Below, in pieces: positions 1 through 7,748 of a stretch of DNA of 64,000 nt. The notes under the pieces were generated by a model. That model saw only the letters and a list, made by a program, of their open reading frames with translations, was not told the DNA's origin and ran no database searches. Positions within the stretch are counted from its first letter, which is position 1, and each line of letters opens with the position of its first letter. Origin of the DNA: Rhodoferax sp. (lineage in GTDB: Bacteria; Pseudomonadota; Gammaproteobacteria; Burkholderiales; Burkholderiaceae_C); assembly GCF_018780565.1 (NCBI RefSeq), contig NZ_JADMJN010000009.1, positions 1 through 64,000 of the forward strand, given 5' to 3'. The translations under genes were made by a program, and so were the position numbers.

Positions 1-42
1 ACATCTGACGCAAAGATCGCACGCCGTCAAGTACGGTATTGG

Positions 43-858
43 TCAGGCGCTTACGCCCTTCAAGCCTTTGGGGTAACCTGAACCATCGACTTTTTCATGG
101 TGATGCAGGCAAACGTCCAGCACCATAGGGTCCACGTTGACACCTACCATCAACATTTTGTGCCCCTCGACCGGATGACTCTTGATGATGGCGAACTCGG
201 CATCGGTGAGCTTTCCAGGCTTGTTCAGCACCTCCGCTGGCATGACTGCCTTGCCCAGATCATGCAGCAAGCCCGCCAGCCCTGCAGACCGCGTCTGAGC
301 CTCATCCAGACCCAACTGCTTGGCCAGTGCCACCATCATGGCGCAAACCGCTACCGAATGCATGTAGGTGTAATCGTCCGCTGTTTTGAGACGTGCCAGA
401 CTGATGAGTGCACCGGGATTGCGGGAAACCGAGTCCGAAATTTCCTCGACCAGCAGCCTGGCCCCTCCGCCGTCCACGGCCTTTCCCATGCGGGCTTCTT
501 CAAACATCGAAACCACCGCCTGTTTGCCGTGCAGGCAAATCTTGGCGGCGCGCTGAAGCTCCAGCGCAGCGGGAATTGGCGCAATCTGGCGCTGCCCATC
601 TGACACCTGTTTCAGCTCAGCCTCGACCTGGGCCTCAGACTCCGCCTCGGACACTGCCGGGGCTCCCGCCGCAACATCCAATCCCTTATCAGAGTCGATC
701 CAGACTTCCTTGATGCTGCTGGCCATCACGGCCTCAAGATCTTTAGGATTGGTCAGAACAAAACCAGTCCGCCAAAACGGATGCTCCATCCAGGAACCGC
801 AAAACTCCTTGAGATGCATCCCCAAAGTGAGTTGCTGAACACTGATTCTTTTGAGCAT
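43..858 (-). CDS. DUF3391/HD-GYP domain protein, C-terminally short
   Basis: Predicted cyclic-di-GMP phosphodiesterase of 271 residues. The N-terminus (MLKRISVQQLTLGMHL onward) matches the DUF3391 domain that usually precedes HD-GYP. The HD pair is in LLHDLGKAVMP and the signature is in HHHEKVDGSGYPKGLKG. The frame then stops after VSA, so roughly the last 100-150 residues of a normal HD-GYP protein are absent, including the usual DVYDA and RPYK-type segments. The ATG at 858 is chosen because it starts the conserved DUF3391 segment and lies 31 bases after the mshN stop; the upstream extension would run into mshN. It is last in the msh run, which suggests pilus-linked c-di-GMP control. Truncation, a frameshift or an unseen disruption left of the window are all possible, so activity is doubtful. 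Confidence 0.8.
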   Translation of the reverse strand: MLKRISVQQLTLGMHLKEFCGSWMEHPFWRTGFVLTNPKDLEAVMASSIKEVWIDSDKGLDVAAGAPAVSEAESEAQVEAELKQVSDGQRQIAPIPAALELQRAAKICLHGKQAVVSMFEEARMGKAVDGGGARLLVEEISDSVSRNPGALISLARLKTADDYTYMHSVAVCAMMVALAKQLGLDEAQTRSAGLAGLLHDLGKAVMPAEVLNKPGKLTDAEFAIIKSHPVEGHKMLMVGVNVDPMVLDVCLHHHEKVDGSGYPKGLKGVSA

Positions 859-889
859 TGGAAAACGATAGTTTTGGAAAGTATAGCCC

Positions 890-1963
890 TCATCGATCCC
901 GCAAGGGAACACCGAGTTGCTTGAGATATGCTGCGACTTCCCGGCTGAGTACACCACCTGCTCGTGCCCTCTCCGCCCACTCAGCGGCACCCGTTGTATT
1001 GCCCTGCGCAGCCAGCGACACCGCTGCACCCAGCATCCAGCGAGGCTCATCCGGACGCAGTCTCAGCGCCATCAGATACGCCGAAGCGGACTCCTGATGA
1101 CGCCCCAGACGTTGCGCGGCATTGCCTCGAATCGCCCAGACATCTGCAAAGCCAGTCAAAGCTGGCTCAAGACGCGTCAGCATTTCCAGCGCCGGACTCA
1201 CACGCCCCTCGGCCAATTCCATTCGTGCCAATTCCCGCGCCAAAGCGGCTAGCACCGCATTGTTACCTGCGGACGGGGTCGCAAGATGAACCCGTTCGAC
1301 AGCAGCCAGCGCCTCACGCAACAGTTCCAGCGCAGCCTCATGCGAACCAGCATTCCAAAGACTCTGGGCTTGTCCCAGAGCCTCCATAGCGGGCGATTGA
1401 CGTACCGGATCTTGAGGAACGGCCGCCATTGCGGTGTTGGAAGGCAACACAACCGGCCGCTCGGTTGATGGCTTTTCCGGCACAGATCGCAGAGTCGTCA
1501 CAGCAACTGGCCTGGCGGGAGGATCCAGGTTCGGTGCGCCCTTCAATTGAGCATCCATCTTCAATGACACATCAGCTGGCACGGCATTGGTTCCAACCAC
1601 CCTGTCCACCTCTCGCCCATCGCGTGCAGTCGATGCTGCAGGTGCCGGCGCCGGCGCCGGCGCAACAAGCGTCACAGCAGCAGGACTGGCAACCATGGGC
1701 AATGGCGCGACCGACACGGTAGTGGCTTGAAACGACCGACTTTCCCCCAGGTGCCACCACCCGGCGGCACCACTACCCAAGAGAGCAATGCAAGCCAAGA
1801 GCACCACCACGGCACGCGAAGAGCGACGTGCAGCCTTGTGCGGCTCATTCACACTCGACGTGCCACGCACAATACCTGTGCGCGGCTCCCGATGCTGAAC
1901 CGGCATGGTTCCAGCCGCTTGGCGGCTGTCCAGGTCACGCAACATTTTATTGATCACACTCAC
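890..1963 (-). CDS. mshN: MSHA biogenesis protein MshN (TPR)
   Basis: A 357-residue single-pass inner-membrane protein. It begins MSVINKMLRDLDSRQ, a hallmark of MshN. A membrane segment follows near residues 50-70 (VVVLLACIALLGSGAAGWW), then a Pro/Ala-rich linker and C-terminal tetratricopeptide repeats (LELLREALAAVERV, YLMALRLRPDEPRWMLGAAVSL). In MSHA systems MshN belongs to the inner-membrane/periplasmic assembly platform. The start is GTG at 1963 and overlaps the mshM stop as GTGA, indicating translational coupling. The family match is strong; the exact molecular role is known only by analogy. Confidence 0.88.
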   Translation of the reverse strand: MSVINKMLRDLDSRQAAGTMPVQHREPRTGIVRGTSSVNEPHKAARRSSRAVVVLLACIALLGSGAAGWWHLGESRSFQATTVSVAPLPMVASPAAVTLVAPAPAPAPAASTARDGREVDRVVGTNAVPADVSLKMDAQLKGAPNLDPPARPVAVTTLRSVPEKPSTERPVVLPSNTAMAAVPQDPVRQSPAMEALGQAQSLWNAGSHEAALELLREALAAVERVHLATPSAGNNAVLAALARELARMELAEGRVSPALEMLTRLEPALTGFADVWAIRGNAAQRLGRHQESASAYLMALRLRPDEPRWMLGAAVSLAAQGNTTGAAEWAERARAGGVLSREVAAYLKQLGVPLRDR

Positions 1964-2886
1964 AGAACGCCTCCGGGTGGGTTATTCCCTAACTGTCTGG
2001 TCGAACTCCCCACCGCTTGCTCACGGCCCCACGGGCCTCGCCAGCGCCGCCACCACGGTTGGGGTGGGCGTACCCCCGGCGTGTCCTTGGCAGCGGCGCG
2101 AACATGCAGCACATTGACGCGGTGTTCGTTTTCACCGTAAGCGAGCATCAGACATTTGTGTGCCAGCACATTCACCAGACGCGGTACGCCACCACTAAAG
2201 TGAGCAATGGCACGCGCGGCATCGACTTCAAACACCTTGATATCGGTAGCATCGCTCAGCGCAGCCATGGTCAAACGATGCTCCAGATACGCGGGGACGC
2301 GGTGGCTCAGCATGGGTCCGAGATATTCGCTGAAAGTAATGCGCTGCAAAAGTTGGCGAATTTCAGGACGTGACAACTTTTCATCCAACTCGGGCTGGCC
2401 CAACAACACCAGTTGCAGCAACTTGCGCTTTTCCGTCTCCAGGTTGGAGAGCAATCGCAAGCTCTCCACCGTACGCACGGGAATAGCCTGTGCCTCGTCA
2501 ATGCACACCACCACCGGTCGACCCTCCTGCGCATGGCGCAGCAGACAGTCCTGCAAGGCAGTGAGCAGCTTGTGGCGATTCACGGGGGTCTCCACCTGCA
2601 CATCCAACTCGTGAACCAGCGCCATCAGCAAATCATCGGGTCCCATGTCGGGATTTGGAATGTAGGCAGTCACATATTCGCCCTGCAACATCTTGAGCAA
2701 CTGGCGGCATAAGACAGTCTTGCCACAGCCAACCTCACCCACAATTTTCAGAAACCCTTCTCCACTGCGCAGTGCGACCAACAGCATATTGAGCGCCGCT
2801 TGTGCGCCTTCATGGGGGTAAAAAAAAGCAGTGTCTGGTGTGATCGAGAACGGCGCCTCACGCAGAGAGAAATGCCTCGAATACAT
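1960..2886 (-). CDS. mshM: MSHA biogenesis ATPase MshM (ExeA-like AAA)
   Basis: A 308-residue AAA ATPase of the ExeA/GspA type. It starts MYSRHFSLREAPFSITPD, typical of the family. Walker A is GEVGCGKTVLCRQLL near residue 50 and Walker B is VVVCIDEAQAI near residue 130; SNLETEKRKLLQLVLLGQPEL follows. ExeA-like ATPases help assemble secretins through peptidoglycan, which suits its place directly after the secretin gene mshL. The ATG at 2886 overlaps the mshL stop (TGATG). A GTG one codon upstream is an alternative start. Confidence 0.9.
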   Translation of the reverse strand: MYSRHFSLREAPFSITPDTAFFYPHEGAQAALNMLLVALRSGEGFLKIVGEVGCGKTVLCRQLLKMLQGEYVTAYIPNPDMGPDDLLMALVHELDVQVETPVNRHKLLTALQDCLLRHAQEGRPVVVCIDEAQAIPVRTVESLRLLSNLETEKRKLLQLVLLGQPELDEKLSRPEIRQLLQRITFSEYLGPMLSHRVPAYLEHRLTMAALSDATDIKVFEVDAARAIAHFSGGVPRLVNVLAHKCLMLAYGENEHRVNVLHVRAAAKDTPGVRPPQPWWRRWRGPWGREQAVGSSTRQLGNNPPGGVL

Positions 2887-4691
2887 CACTTCACAGGGCT
2901 TTTGGGCTTGCTGTCATCCACCGAGCCATCAATGCGGATCACGCGGGCCCGCGCTGCATCCATATCGTCCAGCGCCAACCGCGTACGCCGGGTCTGGGAT
3001 TCCCAATCCTGCAGGGTGCGGATAATGGTTGGCTTGATCAGCACCACCACTTCCTTCTTGCGCCCGGTGTTGGCACGGTTGCCAAACAGTGAAGAAAAAA
3101 TGGGAATATTGGATGAGCCAGGAAGCCCGGAAGCACTCCGACTGGACTCCATTTGCATCAACCCGCCAATCGCCACAATGCTGCCGTCCTGAATGCGTAC
3201 CAGCGTGTCTGTTTCATTCACGCTACTGGACGCCAGGGGCAAGCGGTAATTGCCGATACTGCCCAAATCCACTTGTTTGTTTTTTTCCGTCACGGTTGTC
3301 ACCGAGGGATGGACGTGCAAGGTCACGCTCGTGCCGTCATCGATCTGAGGCGTGACATCGAGCGAGATGCCCGAGAAAAACGGCGTCAAAGTGACTGTCG
3401 GCAACGTTGTGCTGCCGGCGAGGCTGTTGTTGCCGCTGGAGATCGTTCCGCCTGAAACATTGGTCACAAAAAATTCATCGGTACCGACTTTCAGTACAGC
3501 CTTCTGGTTGTTGAGCGTAGCCACACGTGGACTGGAAAGCGTCTGGACATCGCCTTGCGTCTCCAGGAAACCCAGCACTGCGGCAAAACGGCTCGTCGCC
3601 AGGGCCAGGCCAAACAAACCACCCCCTGTCGCAACCGAAGGCACCGGCACCGCGCCGGATATCACGGTGCTGCCGTTCTGAAGGAGAGAGTTGGTGGTTG
3701 AAACGCCACTGCCCAGCACGCCGGCAAGCACCGTGGATGAACCCTCGGTACCAAAAGCTGCCCAGTTCACACCACTCTGGTAGCCGTCGCGCAACTCCAC
3801 CTCAACGATCTTGGCTTCCAGCATCACCTGCCGCTCAACGGCAATCTGCGCTGCTTTGAGAAACTTGTCCACCTGCCGCAGCTCATCGGGCATGGCTCGC
3901 ACCGCCATGATGCCCGCCTGTGGGCTGGCAATGACACTGCGGCCTTCGCCGCTACCCACCAAGCCCCGCACAGCACCACTGAGCTCCGACCAGAAATCGG
4001 TTTTGGAGGTGGTCGATACGCGACTGTTCTCAGGCTGCTGGGCGGCATTGGATCGTGGAGTGGCCGTACCGGACGCCGTACCCCCGGAGGTGCTGGTTTG
4101 CAAAGCCGCACCGGATGCAACGCGCAATTCACTGCTACCCAAACGCTGAGAATTCGGGTAGTTGACGGTGAAGATTCGTGTCTGCAGTGTCGGCGCATAA
4201 ATCGTGATGCGACGACCATCCATCTTGAAGTCGTAGCCATACACATCGCGAATAGCCTCCAGGGCTTCGGTCACGGTCACTCCACGAAGCGTCACGGACA
4301 ACTTGCCGCCCACATCGGGGTGCATCAACATGCTGTAACGGGTGTCCGCCACAATTGCCAAAAATACCTCACGGGCCTGGGCATTGTTGACCAGTAAATC
4401 AATTTTGGGTTCTGGAAGCAAGGGCACTGTGGGCGGCGCTGGTTCGGCCAATGCCGCACTGATACGCGGTGGCACTGCGACCGGCTTTGAAGCCCTGTCT
4501 GGTGGCAACTCGGCGCGAATCGCTGCACTCACATCAGGTGTTCGCAGGGGCCGGTCCGACGCACAGCCTCCGAGCAAACCAACGCCCATCGCAAGACTCA
4601 GACCGGACACGGCAAACCACCGCGTCCGCACGGAGAATCCGGTCTGAGTGGCTTCAAAAATATCTGTCATGGTGTGGGCTTTTCGAATCAT
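2886..4691 (-). CDS. mshL: MSHA pilus outer-membrane secretin MshL
   Basis: A 601-residue secretin that forms the outer-membrane pore for the pilus. A lipoprotein signal ends in the lipobox LLGGC near residue 40. An STN/N0-like segment (LDLLVNNAQAREVFLAIVADT, then VTLRGVTVTEALEAI) lies near residues 95-160, and a Ser/Thr/Gly linker follows. The C-terminal half is the secretin domain, with VMLEAKIVEVELRDGYQSGVNW, the LSSPRVATLNNQKAVLKVG segment, and a final GRKKEVVVLIKPTII motif typical of pilus secretins. The ATG at 4691 gives an ATGA overlap with mshK; ATG at 4670 is also possible. Confidence 0.93.
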   Translation of the reverse strand: MIRKAHTMTDIFEATQTGFSVRTRWFAVSGLSLAMGVGLLGGCASDRPLRTPDVSAAIRAELPPDRASKPVAVPPRISAALAEPAPPTVPLLPEPKIDLLVNNAQAREVFLAIVADTRYSMLMHPDVGGKLSVTLRGVTVTEALEAIRDVYGYDFKMDGRRITIYAPTLQTRIFTVNYPNSQRLGSSELRVASGAALQTSTSGGTASGTATPRSNAAQQPENSRVSTTSKTDFWSELSGAVRGLVGSGEGRSVIASPQAGIMAVRAMPDELRQVDKFLKAAQIAVERQVMLEAKIVEVELRDGYQSGVNWAAFGTEGSSTVLAGVLGSGVSTTNSLLQNGSTVISGAVPVPSVATGGGLFGLALATSRFAAVLGFLETQGDVQTLSSPRVATLNNQKAVLKVGTDEFFVTNVSGGTISSGNNSLAGSTTLPTVTLTPFFSGISLDVTPQIDDGTSVTLHVHPSVTTVTEKNKQVDLGSIGNYRLPLASSSVNETDTLVRIQDGSIVAIGGLMQMESSRSASGLPGSSNIPIFSSLFGNRANTGRKKEVVVLIKPTIIRTLQDWESQTRRTRLALDDMDAARARVIRIDGSVDDSKPKSPVK

Positions 4692-5143
4692 TGAGATAGA
4701 CCGCTTGGTTGGACGCTGCTGCAAGGGGCAACCCGGGACGGTGATTTGGATGAGTTGGCAGCGCAGTCAGCCTTTGCCGCGTGACGCTCGATGCCGGGAA
4801 ACTGGGCAACTTTGCGCAACACGCCATCTTCGCGCAACCAGACCTCGGTTTCGCTGATACGCTCAATGCGCGCCTGACCCAATTTTTGGCCCTGGGAGAA
4901 GAGCCGTGTTCCCACCACCAGGTACGGCCGCCCACCACGCACAATGATGCTCATGGCACCGGGCTCCGCACCCAGGACAACCGGACGCGTCGCTGGATCG
5001 ACAAGGCCTGATTCCAGCGGGGGCAAAGTGGGGTCGCGCAAACTCTGTGCCGAGGCAGACCCGAACTGGGCCAGGCAGGAAAGACCAAGCCCCACAGCCA
5101 GCGTCAGAACCTTTTTCAATGCCATTGAATCGCCACGCATCAT
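4688..5143 (-). CDS. mshK: MSHA biogenesis protein MshK
   Basis: A 151-residue secreted or periplasmic protein with a signal peptide (ALKKVLTLAVGLGLSCLAQF, cleavage near ASAQS). The mature start SLRDPTLPP is followed by a compact repeat (SIIVRGGRPYLVVGTRLFSQGQKL, then ISETEVWLREDGVLRKVAQFPG). This resembles the PilP/GspC-like homology region seen in MshK. The ATG at 5143 overlaps the mshJ stop (ATGA); ATG at 5125 would also keep the signal peptide. By family it links inner-membrane MshI/MshJ to the secretin. The name rests on position and the short DPT-P-P start rather than on strong sequence identity. Confidence 0.78.
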   Translation of the reverse strand: MMRGDSMALKKVLTLAVGLGLSCLAQFGSASAQSLRDPTLPPLESGLVDPATRPVVLGAEPGAMSIIVRGGRPYLVVGTRLFSQGQKLGQARIERISETEVWLREDGVLRKVAQFPGIERHAAKADCAANSSKSPSRVAPCSSVQPSGLSQ

Positions 5144-5787
5144 GGCTGCACTCCGATCAAAAACAACTGCAGCGTCAGCTCGGGAGGCAGTTTTTCGCTC
5201 TTCAGTTCCATGACGCCCCAACGCACATGGGGAAGTGAGTTTTCAAGAGTTTGAACATACCGCATCAACTCGGGATAAGGACCCGTGACAGTCAACTCCA
5301 CACCCTGGCGTGTCATGCCAACGGGCAAGGCTACCGCACTGGCATCGCCTGCTTTCCCTGCTTTAGCCAACGCCGTTTCGGCGGGCAGTGTAGCGGTACG
5401 CACCAGCGTCAGCCCCTCATGACGGCGTAAAAAATGCGCCAGCGCTTGCGCCAAGGGCGTTGAATCAGCTGCAGCAGGCAACACATCCGTGATATTTTGG
5501 TTCATTGAGGCAATGCGGGCTTTCACTGTCATGATTTCCGCCCGTTGCACTTGCGCCCCATTCGCCGGCGAACCGATCGCCTTCAACTCGTCTCTTGCAC
5601 GCTGCAATTCGGTACCCTGCTTGTGGAAACGTTGCGTCAACTGCTTGTGCGCCACTTGCGCGGGTGACAGCCACAAAACATCGGCCAGAGCGAACGACGC
5701 AGCAATCAGCGACAAAAACAGGAAAACGCGCTCACGCAGAGTCAAGGCATCAATGCGCGCTGCCAGCTTGGTCCACCAGGCTTTCAT
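5140..5787 (-). CDS. mshJ: MSHA biogenesis protein MshJ (PilO-like)
   Basis: A 215-residue bitopic inner-membrane protein. A short cytoplasmic start (KAWWTKLAARIDALTLRERV) is followed by a membrane helix (FLFLSLIAASFALADVLWL), a periplasmic coiled-coil-like stretch, and a C-terminal ferredoxin-like domain (QGVELTVTGPYPELMRYVQTLE). This is the PilO/MshJ layout. The ATG at 5787 overlaps the preceding stop (ATGA). It likely pairs with the PilN-like protein encoded just upstream. Confidence 0.85.
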   Translation of the reverse strand: MKAWWTKLAARIDALTLRERVFLFLSLIAASFALADVLWLSPAQVAHKQLTQRFHKQGTELQRARDELKAIGSPANGAQVQRAEIMTVKARIASMNQNITDVLPAAADSTPLAQALAHFLRRHEGLTLVRTATLPAETALAKAGKAGDASAVALPVGMTRQGVELTVTGPYPELMRYVQTLENSLPHVRWGVMELKSEKLPPELTLQLFLIGVQP

Positions 5788-6485
5788 GGCTTGACTCCAG
5801 AACCGTTGGAAAGATTGGCCAACGCACTCACCAGACTGAAGGACCACATCGGCCGGGCCGCTGGTGTTGCAGCAGCAGACGACACTGCTGGCAGAGCAGG
5901 CACCGCTGCAACGCCCCCCACCTTGGCCATTGCCACGCTGGCATGCTCAACTTTGACGGTTGCCAATTTTTGCCCCATCAACAAAGGACTTGCCCCCAGC
6001 TTGCGAACCCAGTCATTCAGCGCTGCGGGCTCAAGGGTAAAACCACTGACATCCAGTTGATTCGCATCGGTCCTGACTCCGGTCACCCATACCTGTGCCG
6101 GAATGCTTTGCGCCACGAGCTGCAAGCGTGCCGAGTGCCCCCAACCAGGTCGAAACAAACCACGCTGCAACTCTTCATAGAGTTTTTCCCGCTGAATCAA
6201 CTCCGCACGGCGTGCCTGAAGCTCTTGCATCACCGCCGATTCAGCCGGACCCAGGCCCGCCTTGCCCTGTCGTATGGCGGCTTGCAGACCTTCAAGCTCG
6301 GTTCCCTGCGTGGCCAGTGCTTTTTTAAAGCCTTCGCTTGCAGTGTTCAAACTCCATATCCAGTAAGCGCACAAGCCACCTCCCAAAACAACAAACACAG
6401 CCAGGGCCTGCACCATGTTTTGAGCCGAGAAGTAACGCTTTTGCGTCAACAGAATCGGGGTGCAGAGATTGATTTGCTGGGGCAT
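5784..6485 (-). CDS. mshI2: MSHA biogenesis protein MshI2 (PilN-like)
   Basis: A 233-residue PilN-type protein. It starts MPQQINLCTPILLTQKRYFS, a version of the conserved INL motif by which PilN binds PilM. A membrane helix (VQALAVFVVLGGGLCAYWIW) lies near residues 25-45, followed by a coiled coil and a PilN-like fold (VTGVRTDANQLDVSGFTLEP). It sits between the PilM-like MshI and the PilO-like MshJ, as in other type IVa pilus operons. No overlap with mshI: 35 bases separate them. Confidence 0.82.
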   Translation of the reverse strand: MPQQINLCTPILLTQKRYFSAQNMVQALAVFVVLGGGLCAYWIWSLNTASEGFKKALATQGTELEGLQAAIRQGKAGLGPAESAVMQELQARRAELIQREKLYEELQRGLFRPGWGHSARLQLVAQSIPAQVWVTGVRTDANQLDVSGFTLEPAALNDWVRKLGASPLLMGQKLATVKVEHASVAMAKVGGVAAVPALPAVSSAAATPAARPMWSFSLVSALANLSNGSGVKP

Positions 6486-6520
6486 GGTGGCAGTAAGCGT
6501 CGCGTGATCGTATTATGAAT

Positions 6521-7621
6521 TCAGAGCTTGCGGTCTTCAGTCCGAAGCAACTCGCCCAGCAGAGGCAGACACATCGATTGCCCACCCTCGGTCATTCCAT
6601 CAAAGCCGGGAAACATCGCATTGACGTTCATCGGCAAAACCGTCTGCCCCAACTGCCCGGTGAGCCAGTTGGCAAGCTCACCACTGCGCGAGCCCGCATA
6701 CACACGCAACGTGTCCAATGGCATGCTCGACCAGGAGCGACTCCACACATCCAGGGAACGCTGCACCTCCACGACAAAGCGCTGCGCCTTGTCATCTTCC
6801 CCACCATAGCTGCCTGCACTCGATGCAGGCGTGATGGCACGGGTATCGGTGTAGTCGTTGCCGTACGAAACACCACCGACGTTGTAATCAGGTACGTATT
6901 CATCCACAGGGCTGTAGGCACTGGCCGCACTCCCTGAACCGGCAGACGCGTCGCTGCCAGGCCCCCAAGCGCCAGCCAAAAAGCCTTCCGGCAATTCAAA
7001 ACGACGGGTGTAAAACAACTCCTCATTGGCGCTGATGGTCAGCACGGCCTGATGACCATCGACCAACACCAGGGCTGCGTTGGCGCGATCCGCATGACCC
7101 TCACTGTCGACCAATGCACTTTGCAGATTTCGCTGTGCAGTTTCCTGAATATCGATCACCGACACCGTCCACTGCATCGCACCGGCAAGATCAAGCGCCT
7201 CGCGCACCACTGCATTGGTGGCTGCCACCACAAAAAGCAATCCCGCGCCTTTTTGCTGACCATCCCCCACCCGCATCACGTCCAGCGTGACGTCGTCCAC
7301 ATGCGACTCCAGCATTTCCCGGATCTGATAGCGGGCAGCCGAGCGCAACTCTTCGGGTGCCACTGCCGGCGCGTCGATCTGGAGCACCTGGTATTGCTCG
7401 GGCCACAACATGACTCGGGTTTCATGCCCCTTCAGACCCAAATCCTGCAGCCGATGCACAAAGCCTTCCAAGCCGTCGGCACCCTGGCGTTCCACGCCTG
7501 ATTTCAGCACTTCATGCACCCCATCGGAGCGTTTGCGCGCCAGAACATAGGCGAGCACCTGCCCAGACCAGGACACCACCAGTTGATCACCAGAGCCTTG
7601 ACGCTTCCACGGCCAGCGCAT
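6521..7621 (-). CDS. mshI: MSHA biogenesis protein MshI (PilM-like)
   Basis: A 366-residue cytoplasmic actin-fold protein of the PilM/MshI family. Visible segments include VVSWSGQVLAYVLARK, the RYQIREMLESHVDDVTLDV region, DIQETAQRNLQSAL and ALVLVDGHQAVLTIS (ATPase-fold phosphate loop). It should form the inner-membrane ring base with MshI2 and MshJ. The ATG at 7621 (MRWPWKRQGSG) is preferred over ATG 7654. The 127 bases upstream are the first real gap after mshQ, so a second msh promoter may start here. Confidence 0.86.
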   Translation of the reverse strand: MRWPWKRQGSGDQLVVSWSGQVLAYVLARKRSDGVHEVLKSGVERQGADGLEGFVHRLQDLGLKGHETRVMLWPEQYQVLQIDAPAVAPEELRSAARYQIREMLESHVDDVTLDVMRVGDGQQKGAGLLFVVAATNAVVREALDLAGAMQWTVSVIDIQETAQRNLQSALVDSEGHADRANAALVLVDGHQAVLTISANEELFYTRRFELPEGFLAGAWGPGSDASAGSGSAASAYSPVDEYVPDYNVGGVSYGNDYTDTRAITPASSAGSYGGEDDKAQRFVVEVQRSLDVWSRSWSSMPLDTLRVYAGSRSGELANWLTGQLGQTVLPMNVNAMFPGFDGMTEGGQSMCLPLLGELLRTEDRKL

Positions 7622-7748
7622 GGTCAAAGATCCAAACAGAGTAGACAAGCGCAAATGCCGGACGGGGCTTTAGTCATGGATGGTATGTAGACAAAAATTC
7701 TTGCTCTCATTTTAGTAGCTAATGACGTCATCATGACATGCTTGCATA

